64,000 bases of DNA from Apiospora phragmitis (lineage: Eukaryota > Ascomycota > Sordariomycetes > Amphisphaeriales > Apiosporaceae), in NCBI GenBank assembly GCA_038363925.1, contig JAQQWL010000011.1:7130001-7194000 (forward strand). The letters are read 5' to 3'. The notes under the pieces are model-generated. The model was not told the origin of the DNA and ran no database searches. It saw only the letters and a program-made list of their open reading frames with translations. Positions 1-11,504 of the stretch are shown here, one piece after another. A program made the position numbers and the translations under genes. Position 1 is the stretch's first letter. Each line of letters starts with the position of its first letter.

Positions 1-1204
1 TAAGCCGTGGCTGGGGCAGTGGAGGCTTGCTTTCCCGTCCTCCCCCTTTTCGAGCTTCGATAGCCTCGCATGTCCGACCAATGTCTCCTGTCATGCCCAT
101 TACTCGATGCCCAGTTTCAGTGGTAATAGGGACACTCGTATGTGAACAGCTGAGCGTAGTAGCCAGCTGAACATTGAGACTTAAACAATGGTGCAGCTCT
201 TCGAGTGACCACAGTGGCGTTCCCGATGCTAAACTCATCGTTATAGTAGAGATTTGAATAGGCAATCAGGTTACATCACCAGGGCATCCATGCCTGTTCT
301 TTGAAATAATAAGGACTATAGACATCCAAGGCAGGGACGGAGGAACCATCTAACTTGATGTCCGTGGCTGACGAATACACCAGTGGAAACAATAGCCCAC
401 CGGGACTTAAGGGGGACTCCTAAATATACCAGGCTGGGAGTCATTGAATCGGCCGCAGTCTATTTACTCAATAAACATGAAATATTTAGATGGACAGAGT
501 GTAGGTAAGGTAAGCCCTGGATACTTGTTCGGGCTTCCTGGCTATATAGTGTTCTATATTTGCATATAAACAAATATCCAGCTTATATGTTATTATATAC
601 CGTTTTTTAAGATTTAGAATACTCTGAATTACTGTAGTGATTATACTTACTTTTAATAAACCAACTTTACCTAAGGGGTGCCCACGAAATATTAATAACT
701 ATACGAGCTATGAATCGTACTAGAGCCTGTTTAGCGGCCATATTCGTACCCGAAAGGGTCGTGATGTTCACAGCTCTAGTAACGTGGCCTTAAATACTAC
801 AAAGAGGCAAATGGGGTGTGTCCGCAAGCGAGCATAGTAGACACCTACAAAGCATAATACATGGAAGCATAATAATAATAACAACAGCGTGTGGAAACCC
901 AGTTATCTAACAGGGGATGAATTCTTCTTCACAAATGTCAATCGGATCTGGTGGCGAGTAATAAGAATAAAGAGTCGGCCAAGAGCAATGACTTATTATT
1001 TCTATAGCAAATACAAGCAAAGCAATTCACAGCACATTATAGCAGCTCTGTTTATTATATTCTAAACAGTACAGGACATAAGAACCCGTACATTTCTACA
1101 CTGGCCTGGAGTTGTATAGTATTGCAACCACCCGCGGCCAATATGAGATGACTCTTATAGGTTGTTAAAGTGCATATTTTTAATCTAATTAAATAAACTA
1201 TAAG
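1..1204. other. Gene-free left edge
   Basis: No reading frame with protein-like composition is visible here on either strand. Base composition is mixed: normal near the edge, then AT-rich around 540-700 and 1000-1200, but without the near-total loss of CpA seen further right. The last five bases before the LTR, ATAAG, form the left target-site duplication of the Copia-type element. Confidence 0.6.
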
Positions 1205-1407
1205 TGTTAAATAGGCTTTCTAGTGCGTACGTACGCTGCGTAGGGGTTAAAACGGTGCTTATATTCTATCTATCTCCTCTATTTATTAACTGGCGGGAAG
1301 CCGCCAACGCTCACCTTCTCGTACGAGGGGCTAATAATCCGTACGTCGCACGCACGTGACGCCTTTTTTAAAAGGTGCTAGAAGCCCTTAAAGTGGCTGT
1401 TCTAATA
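1205..1407. repeat. Left LTR of the Copia-type element
   Basis: This is a 203-bp direct repeat of 7482-7684. It contains the perfect hairpin TGGCGGGAAGCCGCCA and the palindrome CTCGTACGAG. The outer (left) part keeps its G and C residues, while the inner part from about 1362 carries C-to-T and G-to-A changes relative to the right copy. Confidence 0.85.
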
Positions 1408-2379
1408 CTGGCAGTTTTTCTTTTTAAAGGGAAGATCCTCTTTTTTTCCTTTTACTTCTTACTTTTCGCTTATTCGTTATATGGGCGAAGCCTTTTAACG
1501 TACGCCTCTATTTATATAATTAATTTATTCGTCGAAATGAATTATTTAAGGGCTTTATTTAAGGACTTCTTTATAAAAATGTCCGCCGAGTTATCCCGTC
1601 CATTTATTTAATAAATCTCTACTATTTCTTTTTTCTCATATAATTCTTAAAGCGACATAATATCGATTATTAATCGTTTCTCGTTTATTGTATTAAACTT
1701 TACTAGGTACTCGTATAAAGATTTCGAGTTTATATAAAAGATTATTAGAATCTCTTAAAATTCTAAGTTCCGTATAATTTTTTTAAGCGTCGTATTTAAT
1801 ACGATACCGCTATCGATACCGAAAATTATCTCGTATAACTTATTAATAAGTACGCTTTAAATAACTTTTTTATATTTCGTCGAGCTTTAATAAATAATAT
1901 TACCTTAAATTTCGAATCAGTCCTTTATATACTTAGTCTTTTAACCGAGCACGATAAAATATCCGAATTGAAAAGTTAAGTCTTTATTATTTATAAACGA
2001 GCCGTCGGTAAAGATATATATCTTTATATATTAAAAGTCAAGAAGGATATACCGGAATCCTTATATCGAGTTCTCGATTTATTAAACGATTCGGGCGTTT
2101 AAGTGCTCGATATCTTCGTTTTTAAAAGCCTATACCTAAGCTACGACTAACAGGTTATATACTATTTCCGGCTAGTAGATTAAAGCGATATATGCCCTTC
2201 TTGTATATTAAGAGATATATTACTAATCCTAGTCGGTAGTTTTTAAGTTTATAAACTAAAGCTATTTAATTTATCCTTTTTATTAAAAAAGGATATCGTA
2301 CGTTTTTAATAAGATTTTACTTCCGTTAAATTCTATAGGCGTATTTTCTATTAAAGTTTCTTTCGGCTTTATACGGAAC

Positions 2380-3017
2380 TGTTACGACCTAACCTAATCA
2401 TGCGGCCAAGACCCACAAAACCGCCGGGCCGGATTTACGATACCCCGCCCTAGGTACGATGTCACGGCTATTAACCGCGCCGCCAGCTATACCAACATGA
2501 GCGCACCAATACTGTAAAAACGTACGGCGACCACGACGACAGTATCCCAAACCACAGCAGGCTGGACACGGCCCAAGGAAGCAGCAAGGATAACATCACG
2601 TGATGGATCACGGGGATCACTAGGGACGGCAAAGTGAGTCGGTGATCCAACCAACGAGGGGATCACCCGGATCACCGGAATGCGAGGGTGAGCCAAGTGA
2701 TCCAACAGATCAGTAAGGGAGGAGATTAGATATATAACGACGGACGTCTCCTATATATTTTATATAGATACTCTCTACTTTAGTAATTAATCTAAATATT
2801 AATCTTAACCTATTAATAAGGTAAATAGCCTTAACGAAACTATTATAAATACTTCTAAACTTACGCACTTTAATTACTTTCGTTTCTTATAAACTATTAC
2901 CTATTATATCGATAGAAGCGACTTTTATCGCACGTTCGGATACTCTCTCGTATTACTAATATAAACCCTAGTACGTCTTACTAGGTTTCTTTTAGAACCT
3001 AGATAGCGTTCGTTATA
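2380..3017 (+). mobile_element. Solo LTR of a Gypsy-type element inside the Copia-type element
   Basis: The LTR starts TGTTACGACC and ends GTTATA (from GTTACA). It is flanked by GGAAC (2375-2379) and AGAAC (3018-3022), a 5-bp target-site duplication differing by one G-to-A change. Its last 280 bp or so match the 3' part of the LTRs of the Gypsy elements at 46-63 kb. The middle (about 2585-2715) is GC-rich and carries many GATCAC/GTGATC cores. It is a solo LTR, left by recombination between the two LTRs of a full element. Confidence 0.82.
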
Positions 3018-6000
3018 AGAACGTTGCTTTTATTAGTTTTTTATTTTCTTTTTCGGAAAAAAGGCTTATAATAAAGCTGAAGGTATTATTAATTTATATA
3101 ATAATGATCTCGAAAATCTTTAAGCCGTCGTTTATAAAGAATAAATAAAGGTCGTATATAAAAACCGTTATTTTTAAGTTTCGTATATAATATTCGTAGT
3201 ATATTTTAAATTAGTATAGTTTAGATTTTATTAAGCTATATAATAGTAATATAATTTATAAAAGCGTTTTTTTAAAATATTAAGACTCGAGCTTTTTTAA
3301 AAGCTTCGTATATATTGTACGGGTAAGTTTATTATACGATTAAATATATATTTAAGTAATATCTCGTAATTCCTCGTAAGTTCCGAGGTTCCGGATAAGG
3401 GTCGGTCCTAATACGAATATTAATTTTTAGCTTATTCTTTAGATTATTAGCGATTAAATAAGGATTTTCTCCTTTTTCGTATCTTTATATTTTTAAATAA
3501 TAAGCCTAAATTTCTCGTATAGTTTAATATTCTTCCTTTTAATTTTTTGTATAAGCCGGGTTTTAAAGATTTAGTAATTACTATAAACTTTCGGGTCGAA
3601 TCGGACGAACTCGAATACTTTTTATACGGCGAAGTTATTTATTTCTTCCGTATTTAATTCTTAAAAAAAGGTTTTAAAGGCCGTAATTATATTATTTTTT
3701 TAGAGTTTAACGGTTAGGTCGTAGTTTTTATATTTTTTTTAAGTAAAGAATATTATTAAAGAGTTATATAAAAGTAGATATTTTCGAGGTTAGCCTTAAC
3801 TTTATTACGTGAAAGCTTCGGGTTATTTTATAATAATAATGTTTTTTATTTCGAAAGTAGTATCGTTCTTTATTTTAAAGGTAGTGTTATCCTCGCTTTC
3901 CGTGTTTTTTATAAATTTTTCGAATTCTTAAAAATATAGTTTAATTTAGGTAACCTGAAACTTTTTCGGGCCGTTTAATATATCGATTCGGATTATACGG
4001 TTTTCGATTATAGCGATCGGGTATAGTCCGGTTTATCCTCCTTTTTCTCGTTATATAAGAACCTCTGTACGGAGCGGGAGTATAAAAATATTATAAATAT
4101 ACGGTCCGCTCCGGGTATTTAGAGCTCGGTTAATATTAATTTTTACTCGGATTTTCCGTAATATTTTTATCGCTTTTTATACGGCCTCCGCTTTTACTTG
4201 GATTTCTAGCGATGGAGGCGAACTCGTATTAATTCGGGGATATATTCCGAAGATAAGGAGTGTCGAAACGAGCCTATTTAGGCCGGTAGTATCGTTTAAA
4301 GCTTTTACCGTTATTTAGAGGACCGTTTCCAGGTTTATATAATTATTTAATTCTTTTTATAAAATGTTATACGTTCGGCGGAATAAAGTATATGTTTTTT
4401 CGATTTTTTTTATTATTTAATAAGTTTTAATTAATATTTATTTATATATAATTCTTATTATTTATACGTAATTTTAAAACTTTTTTTAAAAATAAATTCC
4501 GGGGTTATACGAAATATTATTTAAAAAGCTTTAATAAACGTATATTTAATATTTATAAAATATATTTTAAATATTTTATATATTAAATAATTTTAAAAAT
4601 ATAGCTGTTTAAAAAGACGTATTAATATTAATAATATATAATACGTTTTATCCGTTAATATATATAATATTAATAACGATTTTATAATTAAAATTATATG
4701 AGTTTTAAAGTAAGAATTTAAACCGCCGTAGTACCGGGTTGTACGTTTAATATTAAGAGTAGAATTTCTAAATTTCGTTAAAAACGAAAGTTTCGACGTT
4801 ATTATAGCTAGTATTTTTTAAGAGGTTATATAACCTTTTTATACGGGGATATTTAAACTGACGGTAGAAGTGTCGGAACTATATTTCGGTAAGGTGTACC
4901 GTCGCTTTTATATAATTAATATTAAAAAATAGATATTCTTATTTTTTAATAATTAAGAGTATTTTTTATCGGTTTATATAATAACGTTAAAAATATTATT
5001 ATAATATATTTTAAATTTATCGGTATTATATAACAATAATAAGAAAAGGGTTTAAGTTTTAAAAATATAATATTTCGTTATTTTTAATTAATTTTATACG
5101 TTAAAAGTATCGATCAATAATACCGGAAGTAAATTACCGAATTTAATCTCGGCTAATCCGGGAGTTTAATTGATCTAGGTGTTCGGGTTTTTTTATATGT
5201 AAACTTCGGCTTAAAGCTTACCGATTATCGAGAGCTATACGGCACCGGTATTTTAAAGTTTACCCTAATATACCTAGCTATATTAGCCGCTTAAATTAAA
5301 TTAATCCGCTTGTACGGTAGGTTTTAAAGAGTAAATATCCTTTTTTATAAGCCGGTAAAAAAACGTAATATTTATTAAGTAGATAATTTTTTGCCGTATA
5401 TTTTTTAAATTAATATAGTTATAGTTTTTTTCGTTATTAAGGTTTTTTTACGGTTTTTTTTAATTTTATATAAATATTTCGTATTTTTTTAATACGAAGG
5501 GATTTTATTTAATAATTTTATACGCTTAAAAATATTAAGTTCGTATTTAAAATTATTTTTTAAACGAATAATTTATTAATTAATATCTTTATTTTTAATA
5601 AACTCGGCACGTTTTTTTTTTTTAAAACGGCTTATTTTTATATATTAGTTTAAATCGGAACGGTATTATTATTCGTTAATTCTAATTATTAAAAAATACC
5701 GGTTTATTTTTATAAAAAGGTTTATTACTATAAAATAACTTATTCTTTTTCGTATAATTATTAATAAAACGTTTATTAATTATATACGTTTTAAAAATTA
5801 TTTCTAGTAATAATCCTTTCGTTAAATAGCCGGTTATTATTTTTTAATTTATCGCGGTATTTAACGAAGCTCGGAAGTTAAAGAATAAACCTTCGCACGT
5901 TAGCTGCCGGTGGATAAAGGCCGGTTCGAGCTCGGGAACTCCTCGGTAAGTTCGTATAATAAAAGTATAGAGGTGTTTTTTTTTTAAATTCTATTTCGAA

Positions 6001-7481
6001 AGCTCGTTATACGCGGGTTAATTTATTAAATAATATTTTTAAAACTTTTAAAAGCGATTTCTTAAAGTTTTTTATTTTTAATTATATAAATATAATATTC
6101 GTTTAATTCGTATAATATTAAATATAGGTTATTAAATTATTAAAATATTTATTGAAATCGGTATATATTTAGTTCTATTTTTTATTTAGGCCGATATAAT
6201 TTAAATAAAAGTTTACCGTACGGCCGGCTAGGATATTTAAAAAAATCGCGTAATACTAATCTTTTAAAATATTTAGTCGGTAGTAAATCTCGATAAAAAG
6301 TCGTATTTTATTGGTAAAAATATTATACGGTACGCCGGTATAATTATTAATTTTTTTTTATACTTTAAAAAATAAAACGATTTTAAAGCTATTTATTTTT
6401 TCGTTATAAATAATTCGAGTTAATAAAATATTATATATAATAATATATACCGGGTTAAATATTTATATATTAATATTAAATATTTAATTAAAAGCGGGGA
6501 AAAGAATAATATTTTAAAAAGCTTTAATACTAGGTATACCGGGATATATAGCCGGGAAAAAAAATACCGGTAATTGGGGTTTAATTATACGGCCGGTTAT
6601 ATTATATAAGTTTTTCGCGTTTTTTATTTTATTATATAATTTTCGGCCGGTTATTCTATTAGGTTCTATATAGTACTTTTTTTTTAGACGGTCGGGGGTC
6701 GGCGTCATTATTTCAGCTTAAGCGATAAAATATATTGATATATAATAAGTTCTACTAGTTTCCCGGTTATTATATTATTATTAGAGGTATTAATTTCGTT
6801 CTTTTTTAAGTATATAAAGAAAGCTTTTAAAAATGTATAATTAATATCTTTAAATGTTTCTTTTATTTATTTAATAAAATTATAAACGAATTATTTTATA
6901 AAGGTATTTTTTATAATTTTAAAAAAATAATAATTATAAAGGTATCATGCAGCATATATCGTTAGTTCTTTTTTTATCGCTTCGGGTAACGTCGGGTCCG
7001 GCTCGTCGTCTTATTTCTCGAGGTCGGTATTTACTTTTTAAACCCCGAGTTTTATTTTCGTAATCGCTATAGTTTCTTTATATATAATCTCGGGTTCGTC
7101 TTTAGGTACCTCGAACGGCTTGAATATTTAAAAGACTTTAAGTTATTCGGTATTAGGATCCTAGCCTAATTAAAGGGTATTAAGGGTAGACGCTATTATT
7201 AAAATATTATTTAATTAGTTTATACGATATTATTTTCGGGTATAAAATAATATATAGTTTAATTAATTTTTTAACCGTATTATAACTTAGTTTCTTTTTT
7301 TTTAATATTCGTTTTAAAAGAAATAAGATTTAAACTTTATATAAAAAAAGTAGCTTTATTTTTTTTAAGGATTTAAAAATCTTTTTAAACTATTTAATAC
7401 GGTCGCCTTACTTATATATTAATATAAAACCGTTTTTTTACTCTTATTAATTTATAATTACTTCATATAATTATTAATTAA

Positions 7482-7684
7482 TATTAAATAAGCTTTTTAA
7501 TACGTATATATATTACGTAAAAGTTAAAATAATACTTATATTTTATTTATTTCTTTTATTTATTAATTAGCGAAAAGCTGCTAACGCTCACCTTCTCGTA
7601 CGAGGGGCTAATGATCCGTGCGTCGCACGCACGTGACGCCCCTTTCAAGAGGTGCTGGAAGCCCCTGGAGTGGCTGTTCCAACA
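7482..7684. repeat. Right LTR of the Copia-type element
   Basis: This is the partner of 1205-1407, also 203 bp. Here the inner (left) half is AT-shifted and the outer half from about 7580 keeps its G and C residues, the mirror image of the left LTR. The LTR ends 260 bp before the start codon of the broken Nudix gene. Confidence 0.85.
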
Positions 7685-7944
7685 GTAAGCACAATCACTA
7701 GCAAAATCAGGCAACAGCTATTCATCCTCATCACAATAGAAGCATCTTTCTTATTTGTGATACTCATAGAAAAGCAGCCCATTTCTCTCTCTCCGGAACT
7801 TCTCACAACACCATCATCACACACGCCATCCATCACTTGCCAACGTCATCTCCCCACCGGGAACTGTCACTGGCGGTCTTGCCTCCCAACTCACTCTCGT
7901 CATAACTACACGAAGGGCCTCTCTTTCCCTTCGATCCAGCAGCC

Positions 7945-8685
7945 ATGGCCGACCAATAAACCACCCCAGCCCCTCCTCCTGGCACCACCAAGACCCCATC
8001 CTCCGCCGAGAAGAAGAAGACCGCCGCCGCCCTCGACGGCCTCGTGTCATACCCCACTGTCATTGAATACCATATAATCACCCCAGCCGAGTACAAGCAG
8101 GAGCAGGTGCCGAATATCAAGCACCTCGTCGTGGGCGCCGTCGTCATTATCTGCTGTCACCCATCATCACCACAGTCATCATCATCATCGTCGGCAATCA
8201 ATAATAAGAATGAGGAGGACGACTAAGCTGCGTCCCCTCATCCGCGCGTCCTCCTCGTCCAGCGCGCCCTGACCGACTCCAAGCCCGGCATCTGGGAGGT
8301 CCCCGGCGGTACGTGCGACGAAGGCGTCGACGCCTCGCTGATCCACGCCGCCGCGCGCGAGCTGCGCGAGGAGACGGGCCTCGTGGCGCACACGGCGCTG
8401 GGGCTCGCCGGCTACGAGCGGGTCGGGTGGCTGACCAAGGTGACGTTCCTCACGGACGTCGACAAGCCGTGGGACCAAACATTGGCGTCGTGGAACAGCA
8501 TCATCAAGCTGGACCCGGAGGAGCACGACGACTTCGTCTGGGCCACCGAAGAGGAGGTTCGGCAGGATCTGGTGCACGGCGGCCGGCTGCTCAAGTGGCG
8601 CAATTGGCGGCAGAAGGATATCTTACTCGAGGGGTTCCGCATGGCCGCAGCGGAGGCGCAGAGGAGCCAACAAGCATCCCAGTAG
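7945..8685 (+). pseudogene. Nudix hydrolase-like gene with two in-frame stops
   Basis: One continuous frame of 247 codons runs from ATG at 7945 to TAG at 8685, broken by TAA at codon 5 (7957-7959) and codon 94 (8224-8226). Apart from these it reads like a fungal Nudix hydrolase: a VEYHIITPAEY-like start, VLLVQRAL, then GIWEVPGGTCDEG followed by AARELREETGLV. That is a Nudix box two residues longer than the canonical form. Nudix enzymes hydrolyse nucleoside diphosphates linked to another moiety; the substrate here cannot be told. Both stops are explained by CAA-to-TAA changes at CpA, the preferred RIP context, and the gene starts 260 bp from a RIP-mutated retroelement. An intron could hide the second stop, but no good GTRAGT donor is present and removing the region would cost conserved residues. 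A Ser/Asn/Asp-rich low-complexity insert precedes the second stop. Confidence 0.65.
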
Positions 8686-9648
8686 GAAAAGGGAGGTGAG
8701 AAAAAGGAGAGACTGGGAAATGAGGGAGAAGAAGAATCGTATACTTGCGCAGCATACATGGTAACCAACAGCAGCCTGTCTGGCGAAATGGTCATAGAAA
8801 GAATTTGCTAGGCAGCCCATGGCCATCAGGTGCGGACGGTCAGTTCTTGCATCCAAAGCATAAATCAGATAGAATCAACCCACACAAGTCTCCCTCCGCC
8901 AATCTACAAAGCATTACTATGATGTTGAACTAAGTAGATAACTGAGAGGAACGCCATGTCCAAATATATTCCCATTGAGTGAAAGCCAAATCGAAAATGA
9001 CCCCATTGGATGGGTATGTATGGAAAAACTAAAAATACAAGAGAATGGTGTATATATTTCAGTGCTGTGAGCGTGTACCATGTATTGCTAAGTACTCTCC
9101 CTTTCTCTGGCTTCTTCCCTTCTTCATCCATGCACCAGCCCCTTGGCATCTCACATTTCCCTCTTCCTTACATACAGACTTGCAGACAAGAGGCCCACAA
9201 CTTCAGTACAGATGTCTGCCTGGCCCCCAAGTTTCTCGTCATACATGCTTCAAGTCTCAATTCCCACTCGTATCAGAAAACCCCTGGAAGAGATGATTCT
9301 CACGCGCTGTACACACGACCGTCGCATTACTCCCCTTGGGACAAAAGCTGTGAATCAACAAAAGACGAACAAGGATCTCGACAATGGTGGAATTAGATAG
9401 GCGATATATGCTTTGGAAAATTTGAAGAGCCCACGTGGGGACGACTCCACAGATACGGTAGATCGTACGTGTTTTTAAGATATATAGTGGCAGTTGATGG
9501 GAAATTTACAAGATGGCAGCATCCAAGTCGATTGGATGCATGCTTGGTCGATCTTGTAACAAGTCGGGGAGTTGGGTGAAACGTCCTTCCCCCTTCGTCC
9601 CAAGAACGGCCAAAGAATTCGCGTGGTTGGCGTAAAAAAGTACAACTC
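8686..9648. other. Intergenic region between Nudix relic and noxA
   Basis: This is the 3' flank shared by the convergent Nudix relic and noxA. No coding sequence or RNA gene is supported; short frames overlap one another and have no protein-like pattern. Confidence 0.5.
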
Positions 9649-11504
9649 TTAGAAGTTTTCCTTGCCCCAGACGAACGAGAATCTAAGAAGTAGGTTAGCA
9701 GCCGAGCTTGGTTTTGCCTCCATTGAGGGAATCCTGATATAAACTTACCCAGGTTCACTGTACTTGTTACAGAAGATGTGCAGGGTACTACCCAGACCCT
9801 TGGGACCACAGAAGAAGACACCGGCCTCGGCGGGCGTATGCAGCTTCCTGATACCACGGAAGATCATGTCCCAGTTGGGACGACCGAAGTTGGTGGGACT
9901 GCGTAGACCGGTGATGGTATCCTTGTCGGCGTTGGCATCGTTGATCATAATGTTGGTCGCATCGTCGGCCTTGATCTTGGCAGTCAGGTAGGTGTGAATT
10001 TCGATGCGGCCGTCCACATCCTGGGCCTCAATGGCGAGCAGCAGGGAACGGAACCACTCGAAGGAGCCGAAATCTCTGCAGATCCAGAAGAAGTAGACCT
10101 TGGACAGGCGCGTCTTCTTCTGCGGGTAGTTCCATGCGGTACCAGATGGACTTGAGGATAGAAGCGAAGGGCGTGACACCAATACCGGCACCGCAAAGGA
10201 CGGCAATCTCGTACTTGAAGACATCTTCGGAGGCTGAACCGAAAGGACCATCGACGTAGACACGGGGGAGTACTCGTCGGAGAGCGGGATCAACCTCGGG
10301 GCTATCACCGTTGACACCGACAACCTTGGAAGAGTCTCCCTTCTTGTCCCACTCGCAGCCCAGTGCGGAGGAGACTTGCCTGGTGAAGTCACCGACCACA
10401 CGCATGTGAATAGAGATGTAGTCCTCCTCGGGCGCGCTGGTCAAAGTAAAGGGATGGTACTGCCACAGAGACACCTCGGGGCAGCAGAAGAAGATGTACT
10501 GACCAGCCCTGGTCTTGGTGTTCTCCTTCTTGATCTGGATCTCGCAGACATTGCTGGGATGCTGGATGACCTTGGAGACGTAGGTCTTGTCACGTCCTCG
10601 GAGCTCACGAGCGATACGCTCGGCGAGGTAGACGTATCCTCCGTACATCCAGTACTGCCAGAAGACACCAATGGCCGAAGCTCCGACTGAGGTACAGAAG
10701 GGTGCTGAGTCGGGCTGAATCATGCAGAAGGCTCCGTGGATGGCCCAGAAGAAAAAGAAGATGATGAAGAAGTGGTGAGTGTACCAGAATCGCTCGTAGT
10801 TGGCTCGGCGAGGGGCCTCGTAAGATGTCATGACCATTCCCGTCAAGGCGATGAGCATCATGTATCCAGTCCAACCAGGGCCCGACACGAAGTTGGCCAA
10901 AAGCCAGCCGTAGATACCCAGGTTGTTCTTGGCTGCGATCTGGGCGAAGTTGTTCCAATGGGCAATCGTGTGCATCCAAGAGAAGAAGAAGATGGACCAC
11001 GCAGTGGTGATGTGGAACGTGATGTTCTTATCGAACTGGATGATACCGTTCAAAGGCGTCTGTCGGGCGAGCGAGATGAACGTGCGGCAGACGGGGAACA
11101 GAATCATTGCCACATCGATATGAAGCACCAGAGCCGAGGCTCGGGCAATTATGAAAGTCGGCCCAAACGTATCACGGGCGAGCTGTGAACTGTCCTTTAG
11201 TGCGTAATGGACGAAACCGAAGGCGAAGACCATGGCGTGCAGAGCCATGAAGACAAAAACGAAACTAATCACCAGCGTGTCAGCCTCATATCCTTCCAAG
11301 GGGAAGGACTCATACTCCTCTCGAGACATACAATCGTTGATAACCTTCGTTAACCATCCATCTGTCGAACCTTTCCCGCGACGTCAACTCCTTCTGCTTC
11401 TCCTGTGTCATCTCACCCGACAGCAGCATGCGCGTTAACGGCGTCCATCGCGATCGCTCTGTGGGCTTCTCCCTGTAATCCATATAATCACCGCCGAAAG
11501 ACAT
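9649..11504 (-). CDS. noxA: NADPH oxidase NoxA/Nox1, with a one-base frameshift
   Basis: This is the superoxide-generating flavocytochrome of the fungal NoxA/Nox1 subfamily, a six-helix membrane protein that moves electrons from NADPH through FAD and two haems to oxygen. In fungi it controls sexual development, hyphal fusion and infection structures (family knowledge). Three exons: 11504-11332, 11264-9749 and 9682-9649; introns have donors GTATGT and GTAAGT and branch sites GCTGAC and GCTAAC. Haem ligands fit the NOX spacing: His142/His156 in helix 3 and His221/His234 in helix 5. HPFTLTSAP binds FAD, GAGIGVTPFASI and FFCGPKGLG bind NADPH, and the protein ends in the typical Phe. Length would be about 573 residues. 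At 10132-10133 the coding strand reads ATGGAAC where the conserved IWYRMNYPQKK needs ATGAAC, so one extra base shifts the frame. As given, the last ~180 residues are lost. A sequence error or a real lesion are both possible. Confidence 0.93.

Larger units (their letters stand above)
1205..7684 (-). mobile_element. RIP-degraded Ty1/Copia-type LTR retrotransposon
   Basis: Two direct LTRs of 203 bp each bound the element and end in TGTT...AACA, altered to TATT at the right copy and AATA at the left. The flanking 5-mers ATAAG (1200-1204) and GTAAG (7685-7689) differ by one G-to-A change and look like the target-site duplication. On the minus strand, degraded polyprotein fragments can be read. A stretch around 4235-4306 resembles the C-terminal integrase region of fungal retroelement polyproteins. 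An RNase H-like TDGSF motif lies near 1997-2017, and YINSKSLYEYLVKFNT at about 1681-1742 resembles the end of fungal Copia RNase H. Integrase upstream of RNase H is the Copia order, opposite to Gypsy. The frame is broken by many stops, so no functional protein is expected. A Gypsy-family solo LTR is inserted at 2380-3017. Confidence 0.8.

Noticed and set aside
7652..8077. 141-codon plus-strand frame starting inside the LTR
   Set aside because: It begins in the Copia LTR, lies in a different frame from the Nudix gene and has Pro/Arg-rich low-complexity sequence.
8130..8262. Possible intron hiding the second stop of the Nudix gene
   Set aside because: No GTRAGT-like donor is present, and removing the region to the only suitable acceptor would delete the conserved PRVLLVQ strand, which is in frame with the rest.
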